DNA of 64,000 nt from contig OZ244849.1 in the NCBI GenBank assembly GCA_965220875.1, positions 992,001 to 1,056,000 of the forward strand. The letters are read 5' to 3'. The position numbers and the translations under genes were made by a program. Below the pieces are notes generated by a model. It was not told the origin of the DNA. It worked only from the letters and a program-made list of their open reading frames with translations, and did not search any database. This stretch comes from WTFY01 sp965220875. GTDB lineage: Bacteria; Pseudomonadota; Gammaproteobacteria; UBA4575. This document shows, piece after piece, positions 8,969 to 18,437 of this stretch (positions are counted from its first letter, which is position 1; every line of letters begins with the position of its first letter).

Positions 8969-10948
8969 ATGAAACATGTGTGCATGGTGTTCTATCCACT
9001 CTGTCCGAAAGATACACCCATGCATCAGCCAGAGGGTATATTTGTTATCATTTCTGACAATGTACTGGATGATATAGTCAAATTGGCCACCCGCGATTTT
9101 CTAAAGGACCTTAAGCAGGAAACACGCTATTTCAAGGCACGTCTGCTCATTGCAGCATTAGTGGTGTTCTTGAGCCTGCTTGCACTTGGTTGGCGGCTCT
9201 ATTCCCTACAGGTCCAGAGTCATGACTACTACAAAACCCTGTCTCAGGAAAACCGGATAAAGATTGTACCTGTACCTCCAGCCAGAGGGTTGGTCTATGA
9301 CCGGAACCTCAACCTGTTGGCTGTGAATAAGCCCAGCTACCAGATCAGGATCACGCCTGTTTTGACAGATGATCTTGAACAGGTCGTTTCTGAGCTGGGG
9401 CAGCTGGTGGAGATAGAGGAGCAACATCTTCAGAGATTTTTTGCAGATGTAGAACGGAAGCAGTCATTCGAGTCTATCCTCTTGAAAATGCACCTGAGTG
9501 AGGATGAGGTGGCACGTTTTTCAGTAAATCGCCACCGTTTTCCCGGTGTAGAGGTCACTGCACATACGAACCGTTACTACCCGATGGGCGATGTGAATGT
9601 CCATGCCTTGGGCTATGTGGGGCGCATCGACTCTGAAGAAATGCTGAAACTTGACAGGCAGAATTACCGTGGAACCAACTACATTGGAAAATTGGGTGTC
9701 GAGAAATATTACGAGAATTTGCTCCACGGCAAAACTGGTTATCAGCACGTAGAGATTAATGCCCAGGGTCGCAAGCTTCGAATCTTGAAACGCATTCCTC
9801 CTGTTCCGGGTGCTGATCTCGTATTGACTCTGGATGCAGAGCTGCAGAAAGTGGCATTGCAAGCCTTGGGCGGACACCGGGGGTCCGTAGTAGCCATGGA
9901 ACCCGAAACTGGAGAAATCCTGGCATTCGTAAGTGCGCCAGCATACGACCCTAACTTGTTCGTAAATGGTATCAGCAGCAAGCGGTACTTGAAGCTTCGC
10001 GAGGACCCGAATCAGCCGTTGTTCAACCGCGCCTTGTCAGGCCAATATCCGCCAGGCTCAACGATAAAACCAATGGTGGCCCTGGCAGGGCTGCATCATG
10101 GTGTAATCAGGCTGGAAGACCTGATATGGGCAGGGCCTTATTTCCAACTGCCCGGGAGTCGTCGTAAATATCATGACTGGAAAAAAGAAGGGCACGGATG
10201 GGTTGATATGCCCAAGGCCATCATCCAGTCGAGCGACGTTTATTTTTACTCGTTAGCCAGCAACTTGGGAATAGACCGGATGTCTGCTTTTCTAGGACAG
10301 TTTAATTTTGGCAGCAGGACTGGGCTGGATACGTTGGGAGAGGCGAAGGGTATCCTGCCTACACAGGAATGGAAACACGAGACACTTGGACTGCCCTGGT
10401 ACCCTGGAGAAACCATCATTACCGGAATCGGCCAGGGCTACATGACTGCGACTCCGCTACAACTTGCTTTGGCAACAAGTGTCCTGGCCACGCGAGGCCA
10501 GCGTGTTCAACCGAAGATTTTGCGTACGTTGCGCACTTCAGGTAGCGAAGAGAAAATGGTCAATGAGTCTGTTTTGCATTCTCTTGAAATAAGCAACCGA
10601 AATTACTGGGAGCAGATTGTTAAGGCGATGGAAGATGTGATGCACAAGCCCAACGGGACGGCGTATCGCGTAGGGAAAGATGCCAGCTATCGAATTGCAG
10701 GGAAGACAGGGACTGCACAGGTATTTAGTCTGTCTCAAGATGAAGAGCATAGAAAGATTCAGAAGGAAAATATTTCTGGATGGCTTCAGGACCATGCCCT
10801 GTTCATCGCGTTCGCTCCTGTAGATAACCCTAAAATCGCTGTCTCAGTAGTTGTGGAAAATGGAGGCAGTGGCAGTGCAGCTGCTGCGCCTGTTGCAAAA
10901 GCTGTAATGGACTATTACCTGTTGAGAGATAATGAAGATTCATCCTGA
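8969..10948 (+). CDS. mrdA: penicillin-binding protein 2 (elongasome transpeptidase)
   Basis: Peptidoglycan DD-transpeptidase of the Rod complex. It has one N-terminal transmembrane helix (ARLLIAALVVFLSLLALGW, around residues 53-71), a dimerisation/pedestal domain starting PPARGLVYDRN, and the transpeptidase domain with GSTIKP (Ser 364), SSD (SxN equivalent) and KTGTAQ (Lys 579). The start is uncertain: the first ATG (8969) lacks a clear ribosome site and gives an N-terminus about 30-40 residues longer than relatives; ATG 9020 or TTG 9083 are alternatives, the last giving 621 residues. It opens a plus-strand block with rodA, mltB, rlpA and dacA. Confidence 0.95.
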   Translation: MKHVCMVFYPLCPKDTPMHQPEGIFVIISDNVLDDIVKLATRDFLKDLKQETRYFKARLLIAALVVFLSLLALGWRLYSLQVQSHDYYKTLSQENRIKIVPVPPARGLVYDRNLNLLAVNKPSYQIRITPVLTDDLEQVVSELGQLVEIEEQHLQRFFADVERKQSFESILLKMHLSEDEVARFSVNRHRFPGVEVTAHTNRYYPMGDVNVHALGYVGRIDSEEMLKLDRQNYRGTNYIGKLGVEKYYENLLHGKTGYQHVEINAQGRKLRILKRIPPVPGADLVLTLDAELQKVALQALGGHRGSVVAMEPETGEILAFVSAPAYDPNLFVNGISSKRYLKLREDPNQPLFNRALSGQYPPGSTIKPMVALAGLHHGVIRLEDLIWAGPYFQLPGSRRKYHDWKKEGHGWVDMPKAIIQSSDVYFYSLASNLGIDRMSAFLGQFNFGSRTGLDTLGEAKGILPTQEWKHETLGLPWYPGETIITGIGQGYMTATPLQLALATSVLATRGQRVQPKILRTLRTSGSEEKMVNESVLHSLEISNRNYWEQIVKAMEDVMHKPNGTAYRVGKDASYRIAGKTGTAQVFSLSQDEEHRKIQKENISGWLQDHALFIAFAPVDNPKIAVSVVVENGGSGSAAAAPVAKAVMDYYLLRDNEDSS

Positions 10949-10976
10949 CTAGGAAATACCTTTTCAGAGTATCTGT

Positions 10977-12080
10977 ATGCTTAGCAAGTCCACTAAAACA
11001 CAGCAGAGGCATCTCTTTAACCTTGACCCTGTCCTGATGAGCGCACTGTTTGTACTGTGCGCGATGGGCCTGTCAGTGTTGTACAGTGCTGCCAGCCATG
11101 AGATGAACATTGTCTTACGCCAGGCAGTTCATATAGCAGTCGGCTTCGTTGTCCTGATATTCCTGGCACAGATTTCAAGTGACCAGCTATTCAGGTGGTC
11201 TCCCTGGCTGTACTTGGCAGGTTTGGCTTTATTGGTTGCTGTACTCACACTGGGTTATACGGGTAAAGGTGCACAACGGTGGCTGGATTTGGGGATATTA
11301 CGATTCCAGCCTTCTGAAGTCATGAAAATAGTTCTTCCAATGGCAGTGGCCTGGTATCTCAGCAACAAGCCCGCACCTATTTCCATAAGTCAAGTGGTCG
11401 TGGCTGTGCTGATGATCGCCTTCCCAACATGGTTGATTTCCATACAGCCGGATCTCGGCACAGCCTTGCTGGTATCGAGCATTGGCTTTTTTGTAATTTT
11501 TCTTGCAGGCATTCCCTGGCGATTCCTGGCACTGCTGGGGGGAATGGTACTGGCAGGCTTGCCGATGGTCTGGTTCTACTTGCATGATTATCAGCAGCAA
11601 CGGATATTAACTTTGCTCGATCCTGAACGAGACCCGCTTGGAACCGGTTACCATATTATCCAGTCCAAGATAGCAATTGGTTCAGGGGGAGTGTTCGGGA
11701 AGGGCTGGTTGAATGGAACCCAGTCCCAGTTAGATTTCATACCTGAACGGACCACTGACTTTATCTTTGCTGTGTTAGGCGAAGAGTTTGGCTTTTTTGG
11801 CGTTGTGTTGCTGCTTTTGATCTATGGGTTTGTCGTGATGCGCGGGTTGCATATTGCTTCCGGTGCGGGGGATACTTATTCCCGGGTTCTGGCCGGCAGC
11901 CTCAGCCTGTCATTTTTTGTGTACTTCGTGGTGAATATCGGTATGGTGAGCGGTCTGTTGCCAGTCGTAGGCGTGCCATTACCATTGATCAGTTACGGAG
12001 GGACATCGGCTGTGACTATTCTGGCGACATTTGGGATACTGATGTCGATTCAATCCCGAAGAAAGCTGTTTACATCTTGA
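10977..12080 (+). CDS. rodA: peptidoglycan glycosyltransferase RodA (SEDS family)
   Basis: SEDS-family polymerase that makes glycan strands from lipid II during cell elongation, partnered with PBP2 encoded just upstream (28-nt gap). 367 residues with about ten membrane segments. Visible family motifs include GAQRWLDLGILRFQPSEVMK, the extracellular QPDLGTALL (catalytic Asp region), ILTLLDPERDPLGTGYHIIQ, the conserved FIPERTTDFIFAVLGEEFG and the C-terminal PLISYGGTS. Length equals that of E. coli RodA (370). The start codon is the ATG at 10977; its ribosome site is weak. Confidence 0.97.
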   Translation: MLSKSTKTQQRHLFNLDPVLMSALFVLCAMGLSVLYSAASHEMNIVLRQAVHIAVGFVVLIFLAQISSDQLFRWSPWLYLAGLALLVAVLTLGYTGKGAQRWLDLGILRFQPSEVMKIVLPMAVAWYLSNKPAPISISQVVVAVLMIAFPTWLISIQPDLGTALLVSSIGFFVIFLAGIPWRFLALLGGMVLAGLPMVWFYLHDYQQQRILTLLDPERDPLGTGYHIIQSKIAIGSGGVFGKGWLNGTQSQLDFIPERTTDFIFAVLGEEFGFFGVVLLLLIYGFVVMRGLHIASGAGDTYSRVLAGSLSLSFFVYFVVNIGMVSGLLPVVGVPLPLISYGGTSAVTILATFGILMSIQSRRKLFTS

Positions 12081-12083
12081 ACT

Positions 12084-13088
12084 ATGAGACAACTACGGTT
12101 CTTTTTTCTTTTTTTTAGCGTTGTAATCACACAGGGGTTTGCTGCGGATACAAGCTATTTGGACAATGCAGAGGTAAATCAATTCATTGACGACTTTTCG
12201 CAACGTCATCAGTATCCCAAGTCGTCTTTGATTGCACTCATTGGGAAGGTCCGAAAACAGAATGAAGTGTTGAATGCCATACAGCGCCCTGCAGAGAAGA
12301 AAAAGAACTGGCAGGAGTACAGGAAGATATTTATCACTTCACGCCGAGTCAGCGAAGGTTTGCGGTACTGGGCTGAGAATGAAGAGATTTTGCAGCTTGC
12401 AGGGCAACAGTACGGTATTCCTCCCGAGATCATAGTTGCCATCATCGGGGTCGAAACGTTCTATGGGAAATATGAAGGCAAGTTTCTGGTGCTGGATTCG
12501 CTTGTAACTCTGGGGTTTGAATATGAGCCACGGGAAAAGTTTTTCCGTGGTGAATTGGAACATTTTCTCCTGCTAGCCAGAGAGGAAAAGCTCGATCCTC
12601 GTTCAGTCAAAGGTTCCTATGCTGGTGCAATGGGCACAAGCCAGTTTATTTCGAGCAGTTACAGAAGATATGCAGTGGATTTTGATAGAGACGGCAAACG
12701 TGATTTATGGAGTAGCAGTGCTGACGTCATCGGCAGTGTCGCCAACTATTTCAAGGAGCATGGCTGGAAGCCCAATCTTGCTGTTGCCTTTCCTGTAACT
12801 GTGATAGGGGAGCGCCATAAGTCGCTTTTGAAAAAGGGCATGAAGCCTACCACCTCAATTTCCGAACTGCCACAGTACGATGTACTGCTGCCGGGAGGGC
12901 TACTTGCTGATAGGGATGAGGTTGCCCTGCTTGAGCTAAGAAAGGATGACTCATCGGAATACTGGGTCGGGTCGAACAATTTTTACGTCATCACGCGTTA
13001 TAATCACAGTCATATGTACGCAATGGCGGTGTATCAGCTCAGCCAGCTTATCAAACAGGAATTTAAGGACTACGTTGTACAAAACTGA
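12084..13088 (+). CDS. mltB: lytic murein transglycosylase B
   Basis: Peptidoglycan lytic transglycosylase that cleaves the MurNAc-GlcNAc bond to give 1,6-anhydro ends. 334 residues with an N-terminal signal peptide (MRQLRFFFLFFSVVITQGFAA) that has no lipobox Cys, so it is predicted as a soluble periplasmic form, unlike the lipoprotein MltB of E. coli. The catalytic Glu is in GVETFYGKYEG (Glu 124), and the family motifs GSYAGAMGTSQFI and DFDRDGKRDLW follow. Only 3 nt separate it from rodA, and its end overlaps the rlpA start. Products of such enzymes feed the MurU/AmgK recycling route encoded at 17.8-19.4 kb. Confidence 0.96.
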   Translation: MRQLRFFFLFFSVVITQGFAADTSYLDNAEVNQFIDDFSQRHQYPKSSLIALIGKVRKQNEVLNAIQRPAEKKKNWQEYRKIFITSRRVSEGLRYWAENEEILQLAGQQYGIPPEIIVAIIGVETFYGKYEGKFLVLDSLVTLGFEYEPREKFFRGELEHFLLLAREEKLDPRSVKGSYAGAMGTSQFISSSYRRYAVDFDRDGKRDLWSSSADVIGSVANYFKEHGWKPNLAVAFPVTVIGERHKSLLKKGMKPTTSISELPQYDVLLPGGLLADRDEVALLELRKDDSSEYWVGSNNFYVITRYNHSHMYAMAVYQLSQLIKQEFKDYVVQN

Positions 13089-13965
13089 AGCCCACAGGGC
13101 TGCAATCTGTTTTACCAATGTTTGTGTGTTTTCCCTGCTTGTAGCCGTACAGGCTGGCTGTACTGCAAAAAAGCACGTCAGGGTAACTCCGCCTGTACCG
13201 TCGGCTGCGAAAATACCCGAGCGGGAACTGCCACCTGACCCGGTTCCAAGAGCTGAACCACGCAGTCGCTATGGCAATCCTGCGTCGTATACTGTCTTTG
13301 GCAAACGCTACTACACACTTTCCAGCAGTCGCGGGTTCAAAGAAAGGGGAATCGCTTCTTGGTATGGCTGGAAATTCCATGGCCAGCGAACCTCAAGTGG
13401 TGAAGTTTATGACATGTTTGCCATGACGGCCGCTCATACCCGGCTGCCGCTTCCCACCTATGTTCGGGTGAAAAACCTCGAAAATGGCAAACAGATCGTT
13501 GTACGCATCAATGACCGTGGGCCTTTTAGTAAAAACAGGGTTATAGACTTATCGTATTCGGCAGCAAGAAAATTAGGAATCGTCGAGAAGGGCACCGGCC
13601 TGGTGGAAATTAATGCCATTGATCCATTACACTACCGGCTTTCTGAAGAGTCAGGAAACAAACTTACTCAAGGCATGGATGCAGGCAATCCCAATGATAC
13701 AACTGTCGAATCCGATCCGGGGTCCGGCAGACCCCGGATATTTGTACAGGCGGGTGCGTTCAGTTTGCGTGCTGGTGCTGATCAACTGTTTAATCAGCTT
13801 CGCGAACTGGGTTTAGGTACTGTTTCCATATCCTCGGTCACGAAAGATATGGAGGAGTGGCATAGAGTGAGGATAGGTCCCTTGCCTACGGTCCAGGCTG
13901 CTGATGACACCTTCGCAAGGCTTAGTGACTTGGGTATGAGAGAGCACAGGATAGTGATCGAGTAA
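13075..13965 (+). CDS. rlpA: RlpA septal/rare lipoprotein with SPOR domain
   Basis: Envelope lipoprotein; in Pseudomonas it is a lytic transglycosylase acting on naked glycan at the septum. I place the start at the TTG at 13075, preceded by AAGGA 5 nt upstream and overlapping the end of mltB by 14 nt. This gives 296 residues with a short signal peptide and a lipobox-like VQAGC. The double-psi beta-barrel domain reads GIASWYGWKFHGQRTSSGE, then AAHTRLPLPTYVRVKN and INDRGPF. A C-terminal SPOR domain (about the last 75 residues, beginning RIFVQAGAFS) binds denuded peptidoglycan. Starting further upstream would give a poor N-terminus read out of frame through mltB. Confidence 0.94.
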   Translation: MYKTEAHRAAICFTNVCVFSLLVAVQAGCTAKKHVRVTPPVPSAAKIPERELPPDPVPRAEPRSRYGNPASYTVFGKRYYTLSSSRGFKERGIASWYGWKFHGQRTSSGEVYDMFAMTAAHTRLPLPTYVRVKNLENGKQIVVRINDRGPFSKNRVIDLSYSAARKLGIVEKGTGLVEINAIDPLHYRLSEESGNKLTQGMDAGNPNDTTVESDPGSGRPRIFVQAGAFSLRAGADQLFNQLRELGLGTVSISSVTKDMEEWHRVRIGPLPTVQAADDTFARLSDLGMREHRIVIE

Positions 13966-13979
13966 TCAGTTTTGGGAGA

Positions 13980-15137
13980 ATGCCCGTTTATCAAAGTTAC
14001 ATGAAATATAAGGTTGTTCTTTTGGCGCTGGTGCTTGCAAGCATTGGGTCATTCTCGCAAGCAGAACCCATTCCCATTCCAGCTGCGCCTGAATTTGAAG
14101 CTTCAAGTTATGTGCTGATGGACCATGCTAGCGGTTCTGTACTTGCACAACACAATCCAAGAAAACGTGTAGAACCGGCAAGCCTTACAAAGATCATGAC
14201 GGCGTACCTCGTGTACAAAGCCTTGGCACAGGGTGATGTACACCTGGATGATGCAGTGTCTATCAGTGAGAAGGCCTGGCGCAGCGTGGGCTCCAGGATG
14301 TTCATCGAAGTAGGGGACAAGGTTCCCCTTGTAGACTTGCTTCGGGGAATGGTCATACAGTCAGGCAACGATGCCAGTATCGCACTAGCTGAACATCTCG
14401 CCGGCACAGAAGAAAGTTTTGCGGAAATGATGAACGCCGAGGCCAAGCAACTGGCACTTGAGGACAGCAAATTTGTAAATTCAACGGGATTGCCTGCAGA
14501 GGGCCATTATACGACAGCCTATGATGTGGCTCTACTCTCTCGCGCGATGATCCATGAGTTTCCTGAGGAATACAGGCGCTATGCGCAAAAAGAGTTTACT
14601 TTCAACAACATTCGACAGCACAATCGTAACCGACTGCTGTGGAGGGACGAAACGGTAGACGGTATTAAAACCGGGTACACAACGACAGCCCGGTACTGCC
14701 TGGCAGCCTCTGCGGAACGCAAAGGCATGCGTTTGATTTCGGTAATAATGGGTGCACCCAGCTCGCGTTCCCGCATGATTAACAGCCAGGCATTGCTCAG
14801 CTACGGTTTCAGACACTATGAGTTGCACAAGTTGTATCATGCACATGAAGCACTGATTGAAAGACGCATTTGGCACGGAGAATCAAAGTTCTTGCAACTG
14901 GGACTTGATCATGATCTTTTTGTTACCATCCCGCGTGGCCAGTCACACAGTCTCAAGGCAGTCGTGCATGTAGCGCCTGATATCATGGCACCTGTTTCAG
15001 AGGGTGATGAGCTTGGTACCGTCATGGTTACTTTGGGGGATGAGGAAGTTGCTGAAGAACCGCTGGTAGCCCTGAAGTCGAATCCCAGGGGCAGCTTGTG
15101 GAGACGCCTTTTCGATTTTTTTATACGACTTTACTAG
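13980..15137 (+). CDS. dacA: D-alanyl-D-alanine carboxypeptidase (PBP5/6 family)
   Basis: Trims the terminal D-Ala from peptidoglycan stem peptides in the periplasm. 385 residues: signal peptide ending at SQA, then the catalytic motif SLTK (Ser 68), SGN in VIQSGNDAS, and KTGYT. The C-terminal beta-rich domain is followed by an amphipathic membrane-anchoring helix (SLWRRLFDFFIRLY), typical of PBP5. The annotated ATG lies almost on top of a GGGAGA stretch, which is too close; the second in-frame ATG at 14001 gives a normal signal peptide (MKYKVVLLALVLA) and may be the true start. It follows rlpA by 14 nt. Confidence 0.96.
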   Translation: MPVYQSYMKYKVVLLALVLASIGSFSQAEPIPIPAAPEFEASSYVLMDHASGSVLAQHNPRKRVEPASLTKIMTAYLVYKALAQGDVHLDDAVSISEKAWRSVGSRMFIEVGDKVPLVDLLRGMVIQSGNDASIALAEHLAGTEESFAEMMNAEAKQLALEDSKFVNSTGLPAEGHYTTAYDVALLSRAMIHEFPEEYRRYAQKEFTFNNIRQHNRNRLLWRDETVDGIKTGYTTTARYCLAASAERKGMRLISVIMGAPSSRSRMINSQALLSYGFRHYELHKLYHAHEALIERRIWHGESKFLQLGLDHDLFVTIPRGQSHSLKAVVHVAPDIMAPVSEGDELGTVMVTLGDEEVAEEPLVALKSNPRGSLWRRLFDFFIRLY

Positions 15138-15138
15138 A

Positions 15139-16002
15139 TTGAGTACGCTGATTTTGGCACAAATTCCAGCCTTCCTTAATGATGAGTACATGCCGCTGGA
15201 GGCATGCCAGATTTCGCCTCTGGATCGTGGTTTTATTTTTGGTGACGGCGTGTACGAACTGATTCCCGCCTATGATCGCAAGGCCTTTTGTTTGCAACCG
15301 CATCTGGTCAGGCTTGCACGCAGCTTGGAGCAGGTTCACATTCAAAATCCGTATACCCATAAACAGTGGGAAGGAATAGTTGAGAACCTGATTGGGCAGT
15401 CAAGTTGCATTGACCTTGCTGTTTACATACAGGTGACCAGGGGTATTGCGCCACGTGATCATGGGTTTCCTGAAAACACGAGTCCAACCGTGTTTGCTAT
15501 GGCGAACCGGCTAGCAGAGATAGCGGATGAACAGCTTCAGAAAGGGGTTGTACTGAGCACCGTGAAAGATACTCGTTGGCAACGTTGTGACATCAAAGTC
15601 ATTGACCTGCTGCCGAATGTTCTGGCAAAGCAATCTGCCTTGCAGGCTGGTGCAGCGGAGGCCATCATGGTTCGTGACGGATTTGCTCTTGAGGGATCTT
15701 CCAGCAACCTCTTTGTAGTCCGCGGTGGGGAGGTTTTCACGCATCCAAAAGACAACCTGATCCTACCCGGCATAACGCGGGACGTGATTTTGGAATTGCT
15801 GGGGGTACTAGGTCAAAAGTGCCACGAGCAAGCAATACCTGAAAACTGGCTCTATGAGGCTGATGAACTGTGGATTACAAGCTCTGCCAAGGGGATACTA
15901 GCGGCTACAACAGTTAACCAGTGTCCTGTGGGAAATGGGGCGCCAGGCAAGCTTTGGAAGGATGTCTATGACTTGTACCAGCAAAGGAAGCTCCTCGGCT
16001 AG
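15139..16002 (+). CDS. dat: D-amino acid transaminase (class IV aminotransferase)
   Basis: PLP enzyme of fold type IV that interconverts D-alanine and D-glutamate with 2-oxo acids. 287 residues. It starts at a TTG one base after the dacA stop, so coupling is likely. The motifs LDRGFIFGDGVYE (with the Arg/Gly PLP-phosphate region) and the PLP lysine in DIKVIDLLPNVLAKQ are those of D-amino acid transaminases rather than branched-chain enzymes, and EGSSSNLFVV and ITSSAKGI complete the fold. The position between dacA and lipB fits a role in D-amino acid supply or reuse. 4-Amino-4-deoxychorismate lyase is a relative, but length and motif set favour Dat. Confidence 0.88.
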   Translation: MSTLILAQIPAFLNDEYMPLEACQISPLDRGFIFGDGVYELIPAYDRKAFCLQPHLVRLARSLEQVHIQNPYTHKQWEGIVENLIGQSSCIDLAVYIQVTRGIAPRDHGFPENTSPTVFAMANRLAEIADEQLQKGVVLSTVKDTRWQRCDIKVIDLLPNVLAKQSALQAGAAEAIMVRDGFALEGSSSNLFVVRGGEVFTHPKDNLILPGITRDVILELLGVLGQKCHEQAIPENWLYEADELWITSSAKGILAATTVNQCPVGNGAPGKLWKDVYDLYQQRKLLG

Positions 16003-16106
16003 TCACGCTGACAGTTCAGGCCGGCTCTACTGTCAGGGCTGGATTTTGCGGGTCCGCTTGAATTGACTCCTTCTCTTATGACCACGGGATTGTGTTGCAG
16101 TCATAA

Positions 16107-16748
16107 ATGCGAAAGCTGAAGATACGTTATTTGGGTCAGCAGGAATATGTCCCGACATTTACAAAAATGCGCGAGTTCACCATTGGACGAAATATTCGAA
16201 CTGCAGATGAATTCTGGTGCCTGCAACACTCTCCTGTTGTAACGCTAGGAGCTCATGCCAACGTCAAGCATATCCAGTCAGGACTCGAGATTCCGGTTGT
16301 TCAAACGGACCGTGGAGGGCAGGTAACCTATCATGCTCCTGGGCAGGCAATTATCTACCTGTTGATCGATCTGCGACGAAAATCATTGGGAATCAGGAAG
16401 TTGGTTACCCACATGGAACAAGCAGTAATCGACCTTCTGGGCAGTTACCAGATTAGTGCTCAGGCACGTGATGAAGCTCACGGGGTGTATATCGAAAATG
16501 CAAAAGTTGCCTCACTCGGTTTGAGGGTAAGGAGTGGATGTTGTTACCATGGTGTGGCATTGAACGTAGATATGGACTTGACTCCTTTTTCACAGATGGA
16601 CCCATGCGGATTCCCAGGGCTTTCCGTCACGCAGTTGAGGGACCATGGGGTCATATCTGATTGCCAGCAAATCCATGAGGAACTAGCAATGCATTTATGT
16701 AATCAACTGAACTACAAAGCTGAGGATATAGAAGTCATTGGCAAGTAA
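16107..16748 (+). CDS. lipB: octanoyl-[ACP]:protein octanoyltransferase LipB
   Basis: Transfers octanoate from acyl carrier protein to the lipoyl domains of 2-oxoacid dehydrogenases and GcvH, the first step of lipoate synthesis. 213 residues with TDRGGQVTYHAPGQ (the family signature), the catalytic Lys in ENAKVASLGLR (Lys 133) and the catalytic Cys in MDPCGFPG (Cys 167). Length matches the family. The end overlaps the lipA start by 11 nt. The 104 nt between dat and lipB do not encode the DUF493/YbeD protein that often sits here. Confidence 0.97.
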   Translation: MRKLKIRYLGQQEYVPTFTKMREFTIGRNIRTADEFWCLQHSPVVTLGAHANVKHIQSGLEIPVVQTDRGGQVTYHAPGQAIIYLLIDLRRKSLGIRKLVTHMEQAVIDLLGSYQISAQARDEAHGVYIENAKVASLGLRVRSGCCYHGVALNVDMDLTPFSQMDPCGFPGLSVTQLRDHGVISDCQQIHEELAMHLCNQLNYKAEDIEVIGK

Positions 16749-17685
16749 ATCTCATCTTGCAAAGCTTGGTGTGAAGCAGCGAGGCAAGGAAAAAATTTTA
16801 CGTATCCCTGTAAGCCACGCAGAGGATACACCGCGTAAACCGAAACCGGCATGGATTCGTGCGCAAGCTCCTACTCCAAAGGTTAAGGCATTGAAGAATC
16901 TGTTGAGAGAACAGAAGTTGCATACCGTATGCGAGGAGGCCGCTTGTCCAAATCTGAGCGAGTGTTTCGGACAAGGTACGGCTACATTCATGATCATGGG
17001 CGATGTGTGTACTCGCCGCTGTTCTTTTTGTGATGTGGCCCATGGCCGGCCGCTTCCACTGGATGAACAGGAGCCAGCACGCCTGGCAGAGGCGATTGAC
17101 ACCATGGGACTACGTTATGCGGTCATCACTTCCGTAGACCGTGATGATTTGCATGATGGGGGAGCGGGCCATTTCGTCAAGTGCATACGCAAAATACGAG
17201 AAAGCTGCACAGGTGTAACAATTGAAATTCTTGTCCCCGATTTTAGGGGGCGGCTGGTTCAGGCATTGCAGAATCTGTTTCTTCAGCCTTCGGATGTGTT
17301 TAATCACAATCTGGAAACTGTCCCTCGCCTGTATCCGCATGTTCGCCCTGGTGCTGACTACCAGCACTCCCTGGACCTGCTGTATCGGCACAAACAGATG
17401 CTGGGAAGTGTTCCTACGAAATCGGGGCTGATGCTGGGCCTAGGAGAACGCATCAATGAGGTCATCCAGGTGATGAAAGATTTGAGGGCGCATGATGTGG
17501 ACAGGCTTACACTGGGTCAGTATCTTCAGCCCAGTCGTTATCACCTGTCAGTGCAACGCTACTTGGATCCAGCGGAGTTTGACAGATTGCGCGATGTAGC
17601 GCAGGACCTGGGTTTCAAGCACGTTGCGAGCGGGCCCATGGTGCGCTCTTCTTACCACGCAGATATCGAGGCATACGGGCACTGA
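16738..17685 (+). CDS. lipA: lipoyl synthase LipA
   Basis: Radical-SAM enzyme inserting two sulfurs into protein-bound octanoate. 315 residues from a TTG start at 16738, preceded by GAGGA and lying inside the end of lipB. The auxiliary cluster cysteines are in CEEAACPNLSEC (Cys 65, 70, 76) and the radical-SAM cluster in CTRRCSFC (Cys 91, 95, 98); the C-terminal motif VRSSYHAD contributes the Ser ligand. All hallmark residues are present. It is the last gene of the plus-strand cell-wall/lipoate block and converges on murU. Confidence 0.97.
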   Translation: MASKSHLAKLGVKQRGKEKILRIPVSHAEDTPRKPKPAWIRAQAPTPKVKALKNLLREQKLHTVCEEAACPNLSECFGQGTATFMIMGDVCTRRCSFCDVAHGRPLPLDEQEPARLAEAIDTMGLRYAVITSVDRDDLHDGGAGHFVKCIRKIRESCTGVTIEILVPDFRGRLVQALQNLFLQPSDVFNHNLETVPRLYPHVRPGADYQHSLDLLYRHKQMLGSVPTKSGLMLGLGERINEVIQVMKDLRAHDVDRLTLGQYLQPSRYHLSVQRYLDPAEFDRLRDVAQDLGFKHVASGPMVRSSYHADIEAYGH

Positions 17686-17768
17686 ACTGCCGTTGCTCTT
17701 CGGAGGCATGAGTCTTGCGGGCTGGCATTCTAGAGCAGCTTGTCAGTATTCTTGCCCTGCTTTATCTG

Positions 17769-18437
17769 TCATTTGATTTTTGAAATGTGGTCTTCGGCCT
17801 GCATCAGTCGTTCGGCAGTACCGATGTCAAACCAGTTGCCGGCATAGTATTCGGCACTCACCCGTCCCTGATCAATGGCAGTGTGCAGGACAGAAGCCAA
17901 ACCGAGCCTTGTAGCGGTTAGAGACTGAAACAATTTCGGCACATAGATACCTATGCCACTAAAAGTCAAGCGCTTTTCACCTGAATTGCAGGCCCTCCCA
18001 GATTCATACTCAAAGTCGCCTTCGGGATTGTGAGCCGGATTATCTACAAGCACCACGTGCGCCAAATCGTGTGTAAGGACAGGAAAAGACAAGTGGTGAT
18101 CACACCATATGTCGCTGTTGACTACCACAAAGGGCCTGTTACCCAGTAATGGCAGGGCATGGGCGATTCCTCCGGCCGTGCCTAAAGGCCGCTCCCCTTC
18201 GAATGAATATTCGATGTGGACCCCGTAGTCATGACCGTCCTTGAGTGTCTGCTTAATCATCTCCCCCAAATAGGAAAGGTTGATAACGATATCTTCATAA
18301 CCTGCCGCAGCTAATCTTTCCAGGTGGTGCACTATGAGAGGCTTGCCTGCAAGTGTGACAAGAGGTTTTGGGACCTGAAGGGTGAGAGGCCTTAATCGGT
18401 TACCCAATCCTGCAGACAGCAACATGCACTTCATCAT
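17769..18437 (-). CDS. murU: N-acetylmuramate 1-phosphate uridylyltransferase (MurU type)
   Basis: Nucleotidyltransferase making UDP-MurNAc from MurNAc-1-phosphate in the peptidoglycan recycling route that bypasses de novo synthesis. 222 residues with the nucleotide-binding loop LSAGLGNRLRPLT near the N-terminus, KPLVTLAGKPLI, the metal-binding VVNSDIWCD, GIYVP, and NWFDIGTAERL at the end. Length equals that of Pseudomonas MurU (223). The start overlaps the stop of amgK as ATGA, so the pair is co-translated. A glucose-1-phosphate thymidylyltransferase-like role is possible from sequence alone, but the amgK partner makes MurU the best call. Confidence 0.9.
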   Translation of the reverse strand: MMKCMLLSAGLGNRLRPLTLQVPKPLVTLAGKPLIVHHLERLAAAGYEDIVINLSYLGEMIKQTLKDGHDYGVHIEYSFEGERPLGTAGGIAHALPLLGNRPFVVVNSDIWCDHHLSFPVLTHDLAHVVLVDNPAHNPEGDFEYESGRACNSGEKRLTFSGIGIYVPKLFQSLTATRLGLASVLHTAIDQGRVSAEYYAGNWFDIGTAERLMQAEDHISKIK

